NCBI RefSeq assembly: GCF_015057245.1
Contig: NZ_SVET01000003.1
Location: forward strand, 170,677 to 234,676
From: Pseudobutyrivibrio ruminis
GTDB taxonomy: Bacteria; Bacillota; Clostridia; Lachnospirales; Lachnospiraceae
DNA length: 64,000 bases
Reading direction: 5' to 3'
The notes below the pieces were generated by a model. The model made no database searches. It saw only the letters and a list, made by a program, of their open reading frames with translations, and had not been told where the DNA came from. Below are positions 15,186 through 24,223 of the stretch, piece after piece. Each line of letters opens with the position of its first letter. Positions within the stretch are counted from its first letter, which is position 1. The translations under genes and the position numbers were made by a program.

Positions 15186-16736
15186 TTACCACAAATTTGT
15201 GTCGTCATAGTCCTCCAACGATGGGTCCAGGGGCTCTTCGCGAAGGACTGAGCGCATGTAGCGGTTTACGTCCTGGCGAAGATTCTTGCGAGGGATTACA
15301 CGTGGATCATAAAGGTCATGATTTACCCAAACCAATTTGATGCCGTGTTCTCGCGCCTGTTCTTCGAACATGCCATGCATACCATCAAGTGCCTTGCAGG
15401 CGATGTGCTCCCAAAGAATAACCATGTCTGCACGGAATTCCTCACAGTATCTCCAAAGATCATCAAGAAGAACTTCGTATCCACCATGAGTACGATTTCT
15501 CATAATCATGTTTTCGTACTGGTGAGCCATATCATAGATGGCTTGCTCCTTGTCATCCTCTGAAATAGGATCAAGGGATACCATGGTGAGCATGTCGAAC
15601 ATTGGAAGAATTCCCCAACAATTCAAAAGCCATGCAACAAAGTCTGTATAGAACTGAGACTGAACGCCCCATATAACAGCACGATGACGATACTCTTTTG
15701 CAAGCATTGTCTTTTTCTGATAAGCCTCTGTTGCCATCTTGGTAATCTTCTTATCAAGCTTGGCAAAAGCTGGAACCTTTCCTGCGATGGCCATATATTC
15801 TGTCTCGCGATAAAGCAGGATGTTGTTTCCGATAACCTGCGGATAATCTGTCTTTGTGATTTCAAGCCACTCAGTACATTCGCGGGCACCTATGTTGATT
15901 CGCTTAGCGCATTCAAAGTAATAACCCCAATCGAACTTTTCACCTGTCTGCTCTTCGATGAAGGCGATGGCATTTCTAACCTCCTGAGCTGCATACTCCT
16001 GAACACCAGGCTCTGTGTGACGAAGTGGTGTAGCAAGCTGATGAACTGGAATGCCATTTCGCTCCAGTGCTCTTGAAATAACACCATTTCCCATAAGTGA
16101 ACCATCACAGGTGGTGTTGCACTGAACTGCACACTTACCAAAAACAGGCATATCTCCATCGATGCAAATACCAGCCTCAGATGCAGGCATAGGACAAACA
16201 TCACCTGGCATACCGCATTCCTGAACAACATCCAAATAATGTGTCATGGCATCTCCCTGTAGAAGAACGCATACATAACAGCTTGCTGTCTCCCAGCTAA
16301 GTCCCTCAAGATTTGGGAAACCACACATGATGTTGGTCATTTCGTTTTCATCCATGAGAACTACATGCTTTGACTTTTCTGGGCTTGCCCCAAGGTTTCT
16401 ATCCATTGAAAAAATCTTTGTCAAAAGCTTTGCAACGTCCGATGCAACTAAATCGTATTCCTCACGGCAAATACGAAGCTGAGTTCCACGAAGTCCCATG
16501 GAATGTTTATCAATCATCATTGGAACTGCCAAATAGTTAAGCATCCAACGATATCTGAAAAATCCCTTTACATTCTTTGGGTGGAGCATGAACTTTCCAA
16601 GCATTGCTATTATTCCAAGCCATCTGGTGTAGTCGTACCAGGTGTCTCTGATGCCTCTCCACTCGCGGTGCTTAAAAACCTTTTTATCACCGCTATAAAG
16701 CTCACCTAATTTTGAGCTGCCTACTGCTTTTCCCAT
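15186..16736 (-). CDS. 2-hydroxyacyl-CoA dehydratase family protein, large subunit-like
   Basis: A 516-residue protein in the HgdA/BcrC-like superfamily. Cysteine-rich motifs that could hold a [4Fe-4S] cluster are seen: ETASCYVCVLL, GDVCPMPASEAGIC, and GKCAVQCNTTCDG in the first half. The family reduces or dehydrates acyl-CoA substrates by ketyl-radical chemistry, or, in the double-cubane proteins, carries an [8Fe-9S] cluster; which applies is not visible. It overlaps the next gene upstream by one base (TAATG), so the two subunits are made together. It is longer than the usual subunit (about 400) owing to an N-terminal extension of about 120 residues. The substrate is unknown. Confidence 0.85.
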   Translation of the reverse strand: MGKAVGSSKLGELYSGDKKVFKHREWRGIRDTWYDYTRWLGIIAMLGKFMLHPKNVKGFFRYRWMLNYLAVPMMIDKHSMGLRGTQLRICREEYDLVASDVAKLLTKIFSMDRNLGASPEKSKHVVLMDENEMTNIMCGFPNLEGLSWETASCYVCVLLQGDAMTHYLDVVQECGMPGDVCPMPASEAGICIDGDMPVFGKCAVQCNTTCDGSLMGNGVISRALERNGIPVHQLATPLRHTEPGVQEYAAQEVRNAIAFIEEQTGEKFDWGYYFECAKRINIGARECTEWLEITKTDYPQVIGNNILLYRETEYMAIAGKVPAFAKLDKKITKMATEAYQKKTMLAKEYRHRAVIWGVQSQFYTDFVAWLLNCWGILPMFDMLTMVSLDPISEDDKEQAIYDMAHQYENMIMRNRTHGGYEVLLDDLWRYCEEFRADMVILWEHIACKALDGMHGMFEEQAREHGIKLVWVNHDLYDPRVIPRKNLRQDVNRYMRSVLREEPLDPSLEDYDDTNLW

Positions 16737-17926
16737 TAGCGTTTACCTCCTTGTATCTTTTTGATTTCGATACTTTCCACGAAGGCCTGGACACGGGTAC
16801 GAATCTGTCCCGATGAACCCACCGCATATGGTCTATCGATTGTAAGCACTGGATAACCATATTCATCACGAAGAACATGGCTTCCTACCATTCTTTCATA
16901 AGCCCATGGATCACAGAACTTCATCTGCTCGTAGATGATTCCGTCAGCCTTGTACTCCTTTGCAATTTCATCAACATATTCACGACGTCGATTCATCTTT
17001 GGAGTATCCATGTGGCGAGGGCACATGCAGCTCATCATGTAGTGACGACAAATCTGAGTAAGCACATCCTCCTCATCATTGAGAATTATTTCCTCACGAC
17101 CAGGCAACGAGCCAAAGCAGAATCTATCGGCACATACATAAGCTCCTGATTCTTCAATAAGCTTTATCATATCGATATCGTCTACCTCTGAGCCGACAAC
17201 AGCAACTCTAGCTCGATATGGCCACTTTTCATCTGGCACACGATTCTTTACTTCTTCAAGTGTCTCTTCAAGCTTTTCAAGAAGTAAATCCTGTGGGCAC
17301 ACATAGGTGCACATTGTGATGATATGGAATTCGTATCCTGTGATACGTGGCTTTTCCTCTTTTCTAAAGTTTCCAAGTTCAGTGATGATTCGACAAATTT
17401 TATTGTGATTCTCAACAGATTTACGAAGTGCCTCATCACTGATATCCACTCCAAACTTTTCATGAAGTGGCTCCAAAATCTTTGAACGGCACTGACCTAC
17501 ATAGAGGTTTAATCCATTATCATCAGCCTTCATTGGAACCTCTAAATACTTGTAGAAAAAGTGCTCCTTGTCGTTCATTTTAAGAAGCTCCATATTCTCA
17601 ACACATCTGTTGATCATGGTGCAACCATCTGGTGCAATAAGACAATCTAAAAACTGATATCCCCCTTCAATTGCACGTTCAAGCAATGCTCGTGAATACT
17701 CACACAAGAAACTGGTCAAATAATATGTTCCCATCTCCATGGAGCCGGTTCTTGGTGCGCGAAGTCTTACGGTAAAGCAATTGCCTAAATTCATGAGAAC
17801 CTCTGGAATCTGATAACATACACTGCCTACGCAAATGCGGCCCTCAGCCTGAGCCGCTCTCACCAGGTCATTATCAGCATCCATTAAGAGATTCTCAAAA
17901 TATATAAGATGCTTTAAATCCTTCAT
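16736..17926 (-). CDS. 2-hydroxyacyl-CoA dehydratase family protein, small subunit-like
   Basis: A 396-residue HgdB-like subunit with typical features: an early cysteine pair (GRICVGSVCYQ near residue 31), LDCLIAPDGCTMINRCVENM near residue 95, MCTYVCPQDLLLEKLEE near 205, DRFCFGSLPGREE near 270, and MKFCDPWAYER near 330, ending PVLTIDRPYAVGSSGQIRTRVQAFVE. It would pair with the 516-residue subunit and accept an electron from the activase. The stop overlaps the partner's start. A hairpin repeat lies 20 bp upstream of the start, right after the cooC-like gene. Confidence 0.9.
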   Translation of the reverse strand: MKDLKHLIYFENLLMDADNDLVRAAQAEGRICVGSVCYQIPEVLMNLGNCFTVRLRAPRTGSMEMGTYYLTSFLCEYSRALLERAIEGGYQFLDCLIAPDGCTMINRCVENMELLKMNDKEHFFYKYLEVPMKADDNGLNLYVGQCRSKILEPLHEKFGVDISDEALRKSVENHNKICRIITELGNFRKEEKPRITGYEFHIITMCTYVCPQDLLLEKLEETLEEVKNRVPDEKWPYRARVAVVGSEVDDIDMIKLIEESGAYVCADRFCFGSLPGREEIILNDEEDVLTQICRHYMMSCMCPRHMDTPKMNRRREYVDEIAKEYKADGIIYEQMKFCDPWAYERMVGSHVLRDEYGYPVLTIDRPYAVGSSGQIRTRVQAFVESIEIKKIQGGKR

Positions 17927-17946
17927 ATATTTTCTCCCTTTAGTCC

Positions 17947-18031
17947 GTCTGTTACGCTCTCAAGCCTTAGTAATTCTCCGCTCATCTAACATGATTCGCT
18001 TGAGAATTCTAAGAGCTTGAGAGCTACAGAC
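17947..18031. repeat. Long hairpin repeat, copy C
   Basis: Outer arms GTCTGT and ACAGAC; middle arms GCTCTCAAGC and GCTTGAGAGC; then CTTAG/CTAAG and AATTCTC/GAGAATT. The outer pair differs from copies A and B (GGCAGT/ACTGCC) but remains complementary, so the structure is conserved. It fills the cooC to small-subunit gap. Confidence 0.8.
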
Positions 18032-18051
18032 TCACTTAAAATATTTACTTT

Positions 18052-18816
18052 TTATAATATTCCTAGCTTATTCAACGCTGTGCTTAGTCCGGTTACAATA
18101 GCGGTGTCGTTTGGGATGCCTAGCACCGATTTACCCTTAAGGTCGCATTCGGTGAGGTTGGCGTCTGCAGGTATCCAGCCAAGAATAGGGATGTCTCCCA
18201 AATCCATAAACTGCAGAACCTCCTCAGATGGAACGCGGTTTACTACAACGCCCACCTTTTCATACATGACTAAATCATCTGCTACATTTTTGATAGTCTT
18301 AACTACATCGCAGCCCTTCTTACTTGAATCTGTAATAAGGATGAGATGTGTGACCTTCTCCATAACGCGACGGTTAATCTGCTCGATTCCGGCCTCTCCG
18401 TCTATTACTATGTAATCAAAATTGTCTGAAACTGAAGCGATTACTTCCTTGAGATAAGTATTGATCTTGCAATAGCAACCAGCAGCCTCCGGTCTTCCTA
18501 TTGCAATAAAAGAAAAGCCCTCCAGTTCTACCATAGCATCGAAAATACGATACCTCGCCTCCCCAAGCACTTCTACAGTGGCCTTGGTATCACCATTTTC
18601 CGCAGCTTCCACTGCCTCTTTTCTGATATCATCAAGAGTAAGAGTTGGTTCAACACCAAGTGCTGTCGAAAGTCCCACCGCTGGGTCAGCGTCGATTGCT
18701 AGAATGCGTTTGTCTGGATAAGCTTCCACTAACAACTTGACCATCACCGAAGCTAACGAAGTTTTGCCCACTCCGCCCTTACCGGCAACAGCCAACACGA
18801 TTGGTTTGTTTCCCAT
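18052..18816 (-). CDS. CooC-type nickel-insertion ATPase
   Basis: A 254-residue MinD/ParA-like P-loop ATPase. The deviant Walker A motif GKGGVGKTS is at residues 12-20, and a Cys-x-Cys motif (GCYCKIN; Cys114 and Cys116) is where CooC, the nickel-insertion ATPase of carbon monoxide dehydrogenase, binds metal between the two subunits. It should help to place a metal in a Fe-S enzyme. No CO dehydrogenase catalytic subunit is seen here, so the target is probably within this cluster. It is first in the leftward series; 172 bp separate it from udk. Confidence 0.85.
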   Translation of the reverse strand: MGNKPIVLAVAGKGGVGKTSLASVMVKLLVEAYPDKRILAIDADPAVGLSTALGVEPTLTLDDIRKEAVEAAENGDTKATVEVLGEARYRIFDAMVELEGFSFIAIGRPEAAGCYCKINTYLKEVIASVSDNFDYIVIDGEAGIEQINRRVMEKVTHLILITDSSKKGCDVVKTIKNVADDLVMYEKVGVVVNRVPSEEVLQFMDLGDIPILGWIPADANLTECDLKGKSVLGIPNDTAIVTGLSTALNKLGIL

Positions 18817-18918
18817 TATTAATTATTTCTCCCTTTTAACACTCCATTATTGATAATTTTTTATCAATTACAAGTCAATTTTAGCATAGGGGTATTCCAA
18901 ATTAAAGGAATTAAAAGA

Positions 18919-18960
18919 GCCACAGCGATTTTCGTCCTTATCAACAAAAACCACTGTGGC
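18919..18960 (-). terminator. Terminator downstream of udk
   Basis: On the minus strand GCCACAG and CTGTGGC pair around a large loop and are followed by TCTTTTAATT. It lies after the udk stop and before the cooC-like gene. Confidence 0.6.
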
Positions 18961-18988
18961 ACAAGTCGCACATTGCATAAATGTCTAT

Positions 18989-19618
18989 TTAGTTTTCTTC
19001 TTCATGAAGCTTTTTGTTCATGTATGTGATGAGCATATCAAGACCTGCAGCATTCTCTCCACCACGTGGAATGATGATGTCTGCATGCTTCTTTGAAGGT
19101 TCAACAAACTCTTCATGCATTGGCTTTACAGTATCGCTGTACTGGCCAATAATTGATTCGATACTACGACCACGCTCAATCATATCACGCTGGATACGAC
19201 GCATGAGACGCTCATCAGCATCTGTATCAACAAAGATTTTGATGTCCATCAAATCTCTAAGCTCTTTGTTCTCAAGAATAAGGATACCTTCCATGACAAT
19301 AACTGTCTTTGGCTCAATTCGGATAGTCTCCTCTGAACGATTGTGATTTACGTAATCGTAAACTGGCATATCGATAGCATATCCTTTGATGAGCTTTCTA
19401 ACATCCTCTGCCATTCTATCTGATTCAAATGAATCTGGATGGTCGTAGTTTAATTTGCTACGCTCCTCAAATGACATATCAGGATGTGCCTTGTAGTATG
19501 CATCATGGCTGATAACCGCAATGTCCTCTCCAAAATAATCCTGAAGCTTTTTAATAATTGTAGTCTTGCCTGAAGCAGATCCTCCTGCTACGCCAAGAAC
19601 GCAAATCTTTTCTGACAT
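18989..19618 (-). CDS. udk: Uridine kinase
   Basis: A 209-residue nucleoside kinase that phosphorylates uridine and cytidine in the salvage pathway. The P-loop GGSASGKTT is at residues 11-19, and DHPDSFE near 60, YDYVNHNRSEET near 94 and LMRRIQRDMIERGR near 158 are all family markers. The length is normal. A strong ATG with AAGGAG precedes it, and the gene follows yitT on the same strand by 11 bp, so they may be cotranscribed. Confidence 0.96.
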   Translation of the reverse strand: MSEKICVLGVAGGSASGKTTIIKKLQDYFGEDIAVISHDAYYKAHPDMSFEERSKLNYDHPDSFESDRMAEDVRKLIKGYAIDMPVYDYVNHNRSEETIRIEPKTVIVMEGILILENKELRDLMDIKIFVDTDADERLMRRIQRDMIERGRSIESIIGQYSDTVKPMHEEFVEPSKKHADIIIPRGGENAAGLDMLITYMNKKLHEEEN

Positions 19619-19629
19619 TTCTATACTCC

Positions 19630-20496
19630 TTAAGGTTTAAATCTCTTGAACCCCTCACCATATACTGCCTTTGATTCCATTATGACAATAAATGCGTCCA
19701 CGTCAATCTTTTTTGCAACACGATTGACCTGGTACATCTGCTTGTCTGAGCAGGCGCACATCAAAACCTGGCGCTCATCGCCTTTGTATCCGCCCTTTGC
19801 AGTGAAGATTGTTGTACCTCTTTCAACTGCTTTATCAATAGCATCTGCAATTGCTTCTGCTTTGTTGGTAACAATCATACACATCATACCTGAATCAGCA
19901 TTAATCATTACCTTATCAACAACAAGTGAACCTACATAGCTGATTACAAAACCATAGCACAATGCTTCAAATGAATGAGCATATGCAATAGTATCTATCA
20001 CAATAATAACCACATCGACTATGAAAAAGATTCGACCAAGTGACATGTGTGGATTCTTTGCCTTGATAAGCATCATGATAAAATCAGCACCGCCCGTAGA
20101 TGAGTTACGCATATAAACAAGAGCATAACCCAATCCCGTAAACACACCTACCACTAGAGCATTCAAAAGGATATTTGAAATCTCTATCTTAGGTACAAGG
20201 GGTGCCACAAAATCCATCATAACCGTGCCTATAGCCATAGTCTTGAAAGTTTTAAGAAGAAACTTTCGTCCCAAAACCTTGTATGAAACCACTATCAGTG
20301 GAATGTTCATTATGATTGTCATAAGACCGATTTTCCATCCCCAGTACTGATAGAAAATCATTGCAATACCGGTAAGCCCGGTCAATGGAAACTTGGCATC
20401 TGCAGCAAAGTTATAAATTGCGATACCAATACACAAGCCTGACAAGGCATCCATCAAAATATCTACAAGTAATTCTTTTCTCTTTTCTGATGACAT
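19630..20496 (-). CDS. YitT family membrane protein
   Basis: A 288-residue protein with about five hydrophobic helices in residues 10-200 and a soluble C-terminal DUF2179-like domain of about 80 residues (RGTTIFTAKGGYKGDERQVLMC). This architecture is the YitT/YebU-type family, widespread in Firmicutes; the function is not known. The motif MRNSSTGGADFIMMLIKAKNPH near residue 129 is typical. A short structured repeat relative lies 13 bp upstream of the start. Confidence 0.9.
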   Translation of the reverse strand: MSSEKRKELLVDILMDALSGLCIGIAIYNFAADAKFPLTGLTGIAMIFYQYWGWKIGLMTIIMNIPLIVVSYKVLGRKFLLKTFKTMAIGTVMMDFVAPLVPKIEISNILLNALVVGVFTGLGYALVYMRNSSTGGADFIMMLIKAKNPHMSLGRIFFIVDVVIIVIDTIAYAHSFEALCYGFVISYVGSLVVDKVMINADSGMMCMIVTNKAEAIADAIDKAVERGTTIFTAKGGYKGDERQVLMCACSDKQMYQVNRVAKKIDVDAFIVIMESKAVYGEGFKRFKP

Positions 20497-20504
20497 AATT
20501 CCCC

Positions 20505-20540
20505 CAGTCCGCTGGTTACGCTCTCACCAGCTCATCGGCT
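20505..20540. repeat. Short hairpin related to the long repeats, copy E
   Basis: GCTGGT and ACCAGC pair around TACGCTCTC, flanked by CCG/CGG. The left part AGTCCG-N4-GTTACGCTCTCA matches the edge of copy C (AGTCCG then GTTACGCTCTCA), so this looks like a shortened copy. It fills the pepT to yitT gap. Confidence 0.5.
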
Positions 20541-20543
20541 AAC

Positions 20544-21764
20544 TTATTCTGTAGCAAATTTGCTTGTAATACCGTGTAGTACCTTGACTACTGTATCCAT
20601 GCCCTCCGCTGTAATATGCTCCATTGGACCGTGGAAGTTGTAGCCACCTGTTCCAAGGTTTGGACAAGGTAATCCCATAAATGAAAGACGAGCACCATCT
20701 GTACCTCCACGGATAGCAACAGCCTTTGGATTCTCGCCAGCATCCTTTAATGCCTCGAAAGCGTAGTCGATAAGGAACATGTGAGGCTTGATCATCTCGA
20801 GCATGTTCTGATACTGGTCTCTGATGTTAAGCTCGCATGTGCCCTCACCATATTTCTGATTGATGATGTTAGCAGCATGCTCCATAACCTTTTTCTTCTC
20901 TTCGAATTTATCTGCATCGTGGTCACGAATAATGTACCAAAGCTTTGCCTCTGCAACATCTCCAGACATATCAAGAAGATGGAAGAATCCTTCGTATCCT
21001 TCTGTCTGACTAGGTGTCTGCGTTGGTGGAAGCATAGAATTAAACTCCATAGCAACAAGTGCTGCATTAACCATAATATCCTTTGCATCACCTGGGTGAA
21101 TGTTTACACCGTTGAATTTAATCTTTGCTTCAGCTGCATTAAAGTTCTCGTACTCTACTGCGTTTTCTTCGCCACCGTCTACCGTATATGCGAAGTCAGC
21201 TCCAAAGTATTCAACATCAAAATGATCTGCACCAGCACCAATCTCCTCATCAGGTGTGAAAGCGATGCAAATCTTGCCGTGTGGCTCATCGCTTGCAAGA
21301 AGCTCCTCTGCAAATGTCATGATTTCAGCAATACCTGATTTATCATCAGCGCCTAAAAGTGTTGTTCCATCTGTGTGAATCAAAGTACGTCCCTTTAATT
21401 CCTTAAGGTGTGGGAAATCTGATACTTTAATTGTTCTACCAGATGTGCCAAGAACGATATCTTCACCGTTGTAGTTTTCCTCGATTATCGGATTTACGTT
21501 TTCACCACAGAAATCTGGCGCAGTATCCATGTGTGCAATAAAGCCAATTGCTTTTTTGTCCTCGTATCCCTTTGTTGCTGGGATGCTTGCATAAACATAG
21601 CACTTGTCGTCTACCTTTGCATCCTCGATGCCAAGGCCCTTCAATTCCTCAACAAGAATCTTTGCCAAATCAAACTGTCTGGCAGTTGAAGGAACTGTAG
21701 TGCTCTCTTCATCACTGGTTGTGTAAACCTTTACATAATTTAGTAGTCTTTCATAAGCTCGCAT
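20544..21764 (-). CDS. pepT: Peptidase T (tripeptidase)
   Basis: A 406-residue zinc metallopeptidase of family M20B that removes the N-terminal residue of tripeptides. Metal and catalytic motifs are clear: GFIAHMDTAPDF near residue 74 (His and Asp), GADDKSGIAEIM near 138, and AFTPDEEIGAGADHF near 170 (the Glu-Glu pair). The C-terminus has GGTDGARLSFMGLPCPNLGTGG, typical of the family. Length is normal. A terminator hairpin lies upstream, separating it from the HPr-like gene. Confidence 0.96.
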   Translation of the reverse strand: MRAYERLLNYVKVYTTSDEESTTVPSTARQFDLAKILVEELKGLGIEDAKVDDKCYVYASIPATKGYEDKKAIGFIAHMDTAPDFCGENVNPIIEENYNGEDIVLGTSGRTIKVSDFPHLKELKGRTLIHTDGTTLLGADDKSGIAEIMTFAEELLASDEPHGKICIAFTPDEEIGAGADHFDVEYFGADFAYTVDGGEENAVEYENFNAAEAKIKFNGVNIHPGDAKDIMVNAALVAMEFNSMLPPTQTPSQTEGYEGFFHLLDMSGDVAEAKLWYIIRDHDADKFEEKKKVMEHAANIINQKYGEGTCELNIRDQYQNMLEMIKPHMFLIDYAFEALKDAGENPKAVAIRGGTDGARLSFMGLPCPNLGTGGYNFHGPMEHITAEGMDTVVKVLHGITSKFATE

Positions 21765-21797
21765 AACTAATCTCCAATATTATTTATAAACTTTAAG

Positions 21798-21827
21798 AAA
21801 GGTTCTCAGCGTACACTGAGAACCTTT
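21798..21827 (-). terminator. Terminator of the HPr-like gene
   Basis: AAAGGTTCTCAG and CTGAGAACCTTT form a 12-bp perfect stem around six bases. On the minus strand it is followed by CTTAAAG; on the plus strand T5 follows, so it may act in both directions. It lies between the HPr-like gene and pepT. Confidence 0.75.
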
Positions 21828-21868
21828 TTCTTTCTAATTCGGAATGATTATTCCTCTTTTCAATGTGA

Positions 21869-22105
21869 TTATTGGTTAATCATAAACTCCAATAATTTCT
21901 TTGCATCGTCTGGCTCGTATGCAATAAGCTCAAGCTCAGGAATGCTCTCATCAGCCTGGAAGATATTTGCAAGTGAAACAAACTGAGAAAGCTTTGACTT
22001 AAGATTAAGTCTGTCACCTTCACCTGTAACAAGCTCTACCTTTCCCTGGCAGCTATCGATAACCTTAAAAAATGCTTCTGTGTCCTTAATATTAGTAAGT
22101 TTCAT
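21869..22105 (-). CDS. HPr-like domain protein lacking the phospho-histidine
   Basis: A 78-residue protein with the second half of an HPr fold: RLNLKSKLSQFVSLANIFQ parallels the NLKSIMGVMSLG helix of HPr, and ELELIAYEPDDAKKLLEFM matches its C-terminal helix. The N-terminal catalytic His motif (GLHARPA) is absent, replaced by AFFKVIDSCQGKVELV. It is therefore unlikely to carry phosphate and may be a structural or regulatory relative. It is monocistronic by spacing. Confidence 0.6.
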   Translation of the reverse strand: MKLTNIKDTEAFFKVIDSCQGKVELVTGEGDRLNLKSKLSQFVSLANIFQADESIPELELIAYEPDDAKKLLEFMINQ

Positions 22106-22229
22106 AAATACCTCCTTATGGGTAAAAACAAACTGTTAACTATCTTTATCAATATAATATCAAACAAAATCTATTTATCAACAGATATACCGATAAATCA
22201 GGGATTTTTCCCACATAATTCACAATTTG

Positions 22230-23330
22230 TTATACATTAAATCTAAATGTGATTACATCACCATCGGCAACTACGTATTCCTTACCTTCCATACGTACAA
22301 GGCCCTTTTCCTTTGCAGCTGTCATAGAGCCGTTTGCCATAAGATCGTCATAGCTAACAACCTCTGCCTTGATGAATCCACGCTCGAAATCTGTGTGAAT
22401 CTTTCCAGCAGCCTGTGGAGCCTTTGTGCCCTTCTTGATTGTCCAAGCACGTGTCTCGTCCTCACCTGATGTAAGGTAAGAGATAAGACCAAGAAGTCTG
22501 TAAGAAGCAGTGATAAGCTTATCAAGACCTGACTCTTCAAGTCCCATAGCCTCAAGGAACTCCTGCTTTTCTTCCTCTGACTCAAGCTCAGAAATCTCCT
22601 GCTCAATCTGAGCTGAGATAACGAATACCTCTGAACCTTCTTTCGAAGCGTACTCACGAACAGCCTGAACGTTTTTATTGTTTGCACCGTCATCCGCAAG
22701 ATCCTCATCCTCTACGTTTGCAGCGTAAATAACTGGCTTTGCTGTAAGAAGGTTGTACTCCTTGAAGTAAGCTTCCTCGTCCTCATCATTAAGCTCGAAT
22801 GTCTTTGCCATGTTGCCAGCTTCCATATGATCTAGAAGACGCTTCTGCATAGCCGCTTCCTTCTGAAGTGTCTTGTCCATACGAGCGCTGCGCTCAGTCT
22901 TTGAATAACGACGCTCCATAACTTCCATATCTGAGAAAAGAAGCTCAAGGTTGATTGTCTCGATATCACGAAGAGAATCGATGCTGCCATCAACGTGAAC
23001 AACATTTGCATCCTCGAAGCAACGAACAACGTGAACGATTGCATCTACCTCACGGATGTTTGCAAGGAACTGGTTTCCAAGTCCCTCACCCTTTGATGCA
23101 CCCTTTACAAGACCAGCGATATCAACGAATTCGATTGTAGCTGGAACTGTTTTCTTAGAGTTGTACATCTTTGTAAGCTCGTCAAGACGCTTATCAGGAA
23201 CTGATACGACACCAACATTAGGGTCGATTGTAGCGAATGGATAGTTTGCTGCAAGTGCTCCTGCCTTTGTAAGTGAATTAAATAAAGTTGATTTGCCAAC
23301 GTTTGGTAAACCTACGATTCCCAATTTCAT
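22230..23330 (-). CDS. ychF: YchF (Obg-family ATPase)
   Basis: A 366-residue P-loop protein of the Obg group, which prefers ATP over GTP. G1 is GLPNVGKSTLFNSLT near residue 7, G3 is FVDIAGLVKGASKGEGLGNQFL near 68, and the C-terminal TGS domain is near residues 282-366 (ending FRFNV). A helical coiled-coil insertion lies between. It binds ribosomes and is linked to stress; it is not essential in E. coli. Start supported by the typical MKLGIVGLPNVGKS. Confidence 0.97.
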   Translation of the reverse strand: MKLGIVGLPNVGKSTLFNSLTKAGALAANYPFATIDPNVGVVSVPDKRLDELTKMYNSKKTVPATIEFVDIAGLVKGASKGEGLGNQFLANIREVDAIVHVVRCFEDANVVHVDGSIDSLRDIETINLELLFSDMEVMERRYSKTERSARMDKTLQKEAAMQKRLLDHMEAGNMAKTFELNDEDEEAYFKEYNLLTAKPVIYAANVEDEDLADDGANNKNVQAVREYASKEGSEVFVISAQIEQEISELESEEEKQEFLEAMGLEESGLDKLITASYRLLGLISYLTSGEDETRAWTIKKGTKAPQAAGKIHTDFERGFIKAEVVSYDDLMANGSMTAAKEKGLVRMEGKEYVVADGDVITFRFNV

Positions 23331-23441
23331 GGTAATTTATCTCCTTCTATATATAAATATTCTTGCGTATTAAAAAATAAGTCTAAATCTAAAGTATATT
23401 ACCATATTTCATAGAATATCTCTACTATAGAATGATATAGT

Positions 23442-24104
23442 TTATGCCTTCGGATATTTCCGCTCATCATTTGCTTCACTTTGGATTCGCAAAATATCCT
23501 GCCATGCTTCTTCATCAATTTCCCTACCAGCAAAATGCTTGTTGCGGTCATCTTCTGTTATTTTTCTTATTACGCGACAAGGATTTCCTGCTGCAATAGA
23601 CCAGGCCGGGATATCCTTAGTCACTACAGAACCAGCACCAATTACTGTGTTATCTCCTATTCTTACACCAGGGCAAATTACCACATTTCCTCCAATCCAC
23701 ACATTGTTGCCTATGGTGACGTCTATTCCGTATTCATATAAAGTGTTTCTTGTTGCAGGATGAACTGGATGCCCCGCTGTATATATAGCTACATTAGGAG
23801 CTATCTGCACATTATCACCTATTCTAATACGCCCTACATCTAGCATGGTGCAATTATAGTTTGCAAAAAAATTCTTTCCCACCTCTATATGACTGCCATA
23901 GTCGCAATAAAAAGGAGGATTTATAAATGTATCACTATCTGATTTTCCTAGAAGCTTATTAACTATCTTCTTGATAGCATCGAAATCAGCCCTATCTACA
24001 GTATTCAGCTCCTGTGTAAGCCTTCTGGCTATCTTTTGTTCCTCAAATACCTCATCATCGGAAATATATACTAGTTCCTTGTCTCTTCGTTCGATGTTGT
24101 TCAT
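23442..24104 (-). CDS. Sugar O-acetyltransferase (maltose/galactoside acetyltransferase family)
   Basis: A 220-residue left-handed beta-helix enzyme that moves acetyl from acetyl-CoA to a sugar hydroxyl. The Maa/LacA-like N-terminal domain (RRDKELVYISDDEVFEEQKIARRL) is followed by hexapeptide repeats, with the catalytic His in YTAGHPVHPATR near residue 115 and the acetyl-CoA site at GSVVTKDIPAWSIAAGNPCRVIRKI near 175. The C-terminus extends about 25 residues beyond the usual length. Substrate unknown. Its upstream region adjoins the 52-bp repeat array. Confidence 0.92.
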   Translation of the reverse strand: MNNIERRDKELVYISDDEVFEEQKIARRLTQELNTVDRADFDAIKKIVNKLLGKSDSDTFINPPFYCDYGSHIEVGKNFFANYNCTMLDVGRIRIGDNVQIAPNVAIYTAGHPVHPATRNTLYEYGIDVTIGNNVWIGGNVVICPGVRIGDNTVIGAGSVVTKDIPAWSIAAGNPCRVIRKITEDDRNKHFAGREIDEEAWQDILRIQSEANDERKYPKA

Positions 24105-24223
24105 TGTAAAACCTCCCTATATGCTTAGATATTAGACTTTTACCACTAGCATCAGCTGTATTCTGTCGCAAATAATACACATTGTTTTTTCTCTACCTCT
24201 CTAGTAATTATTCTTTCCATCCC

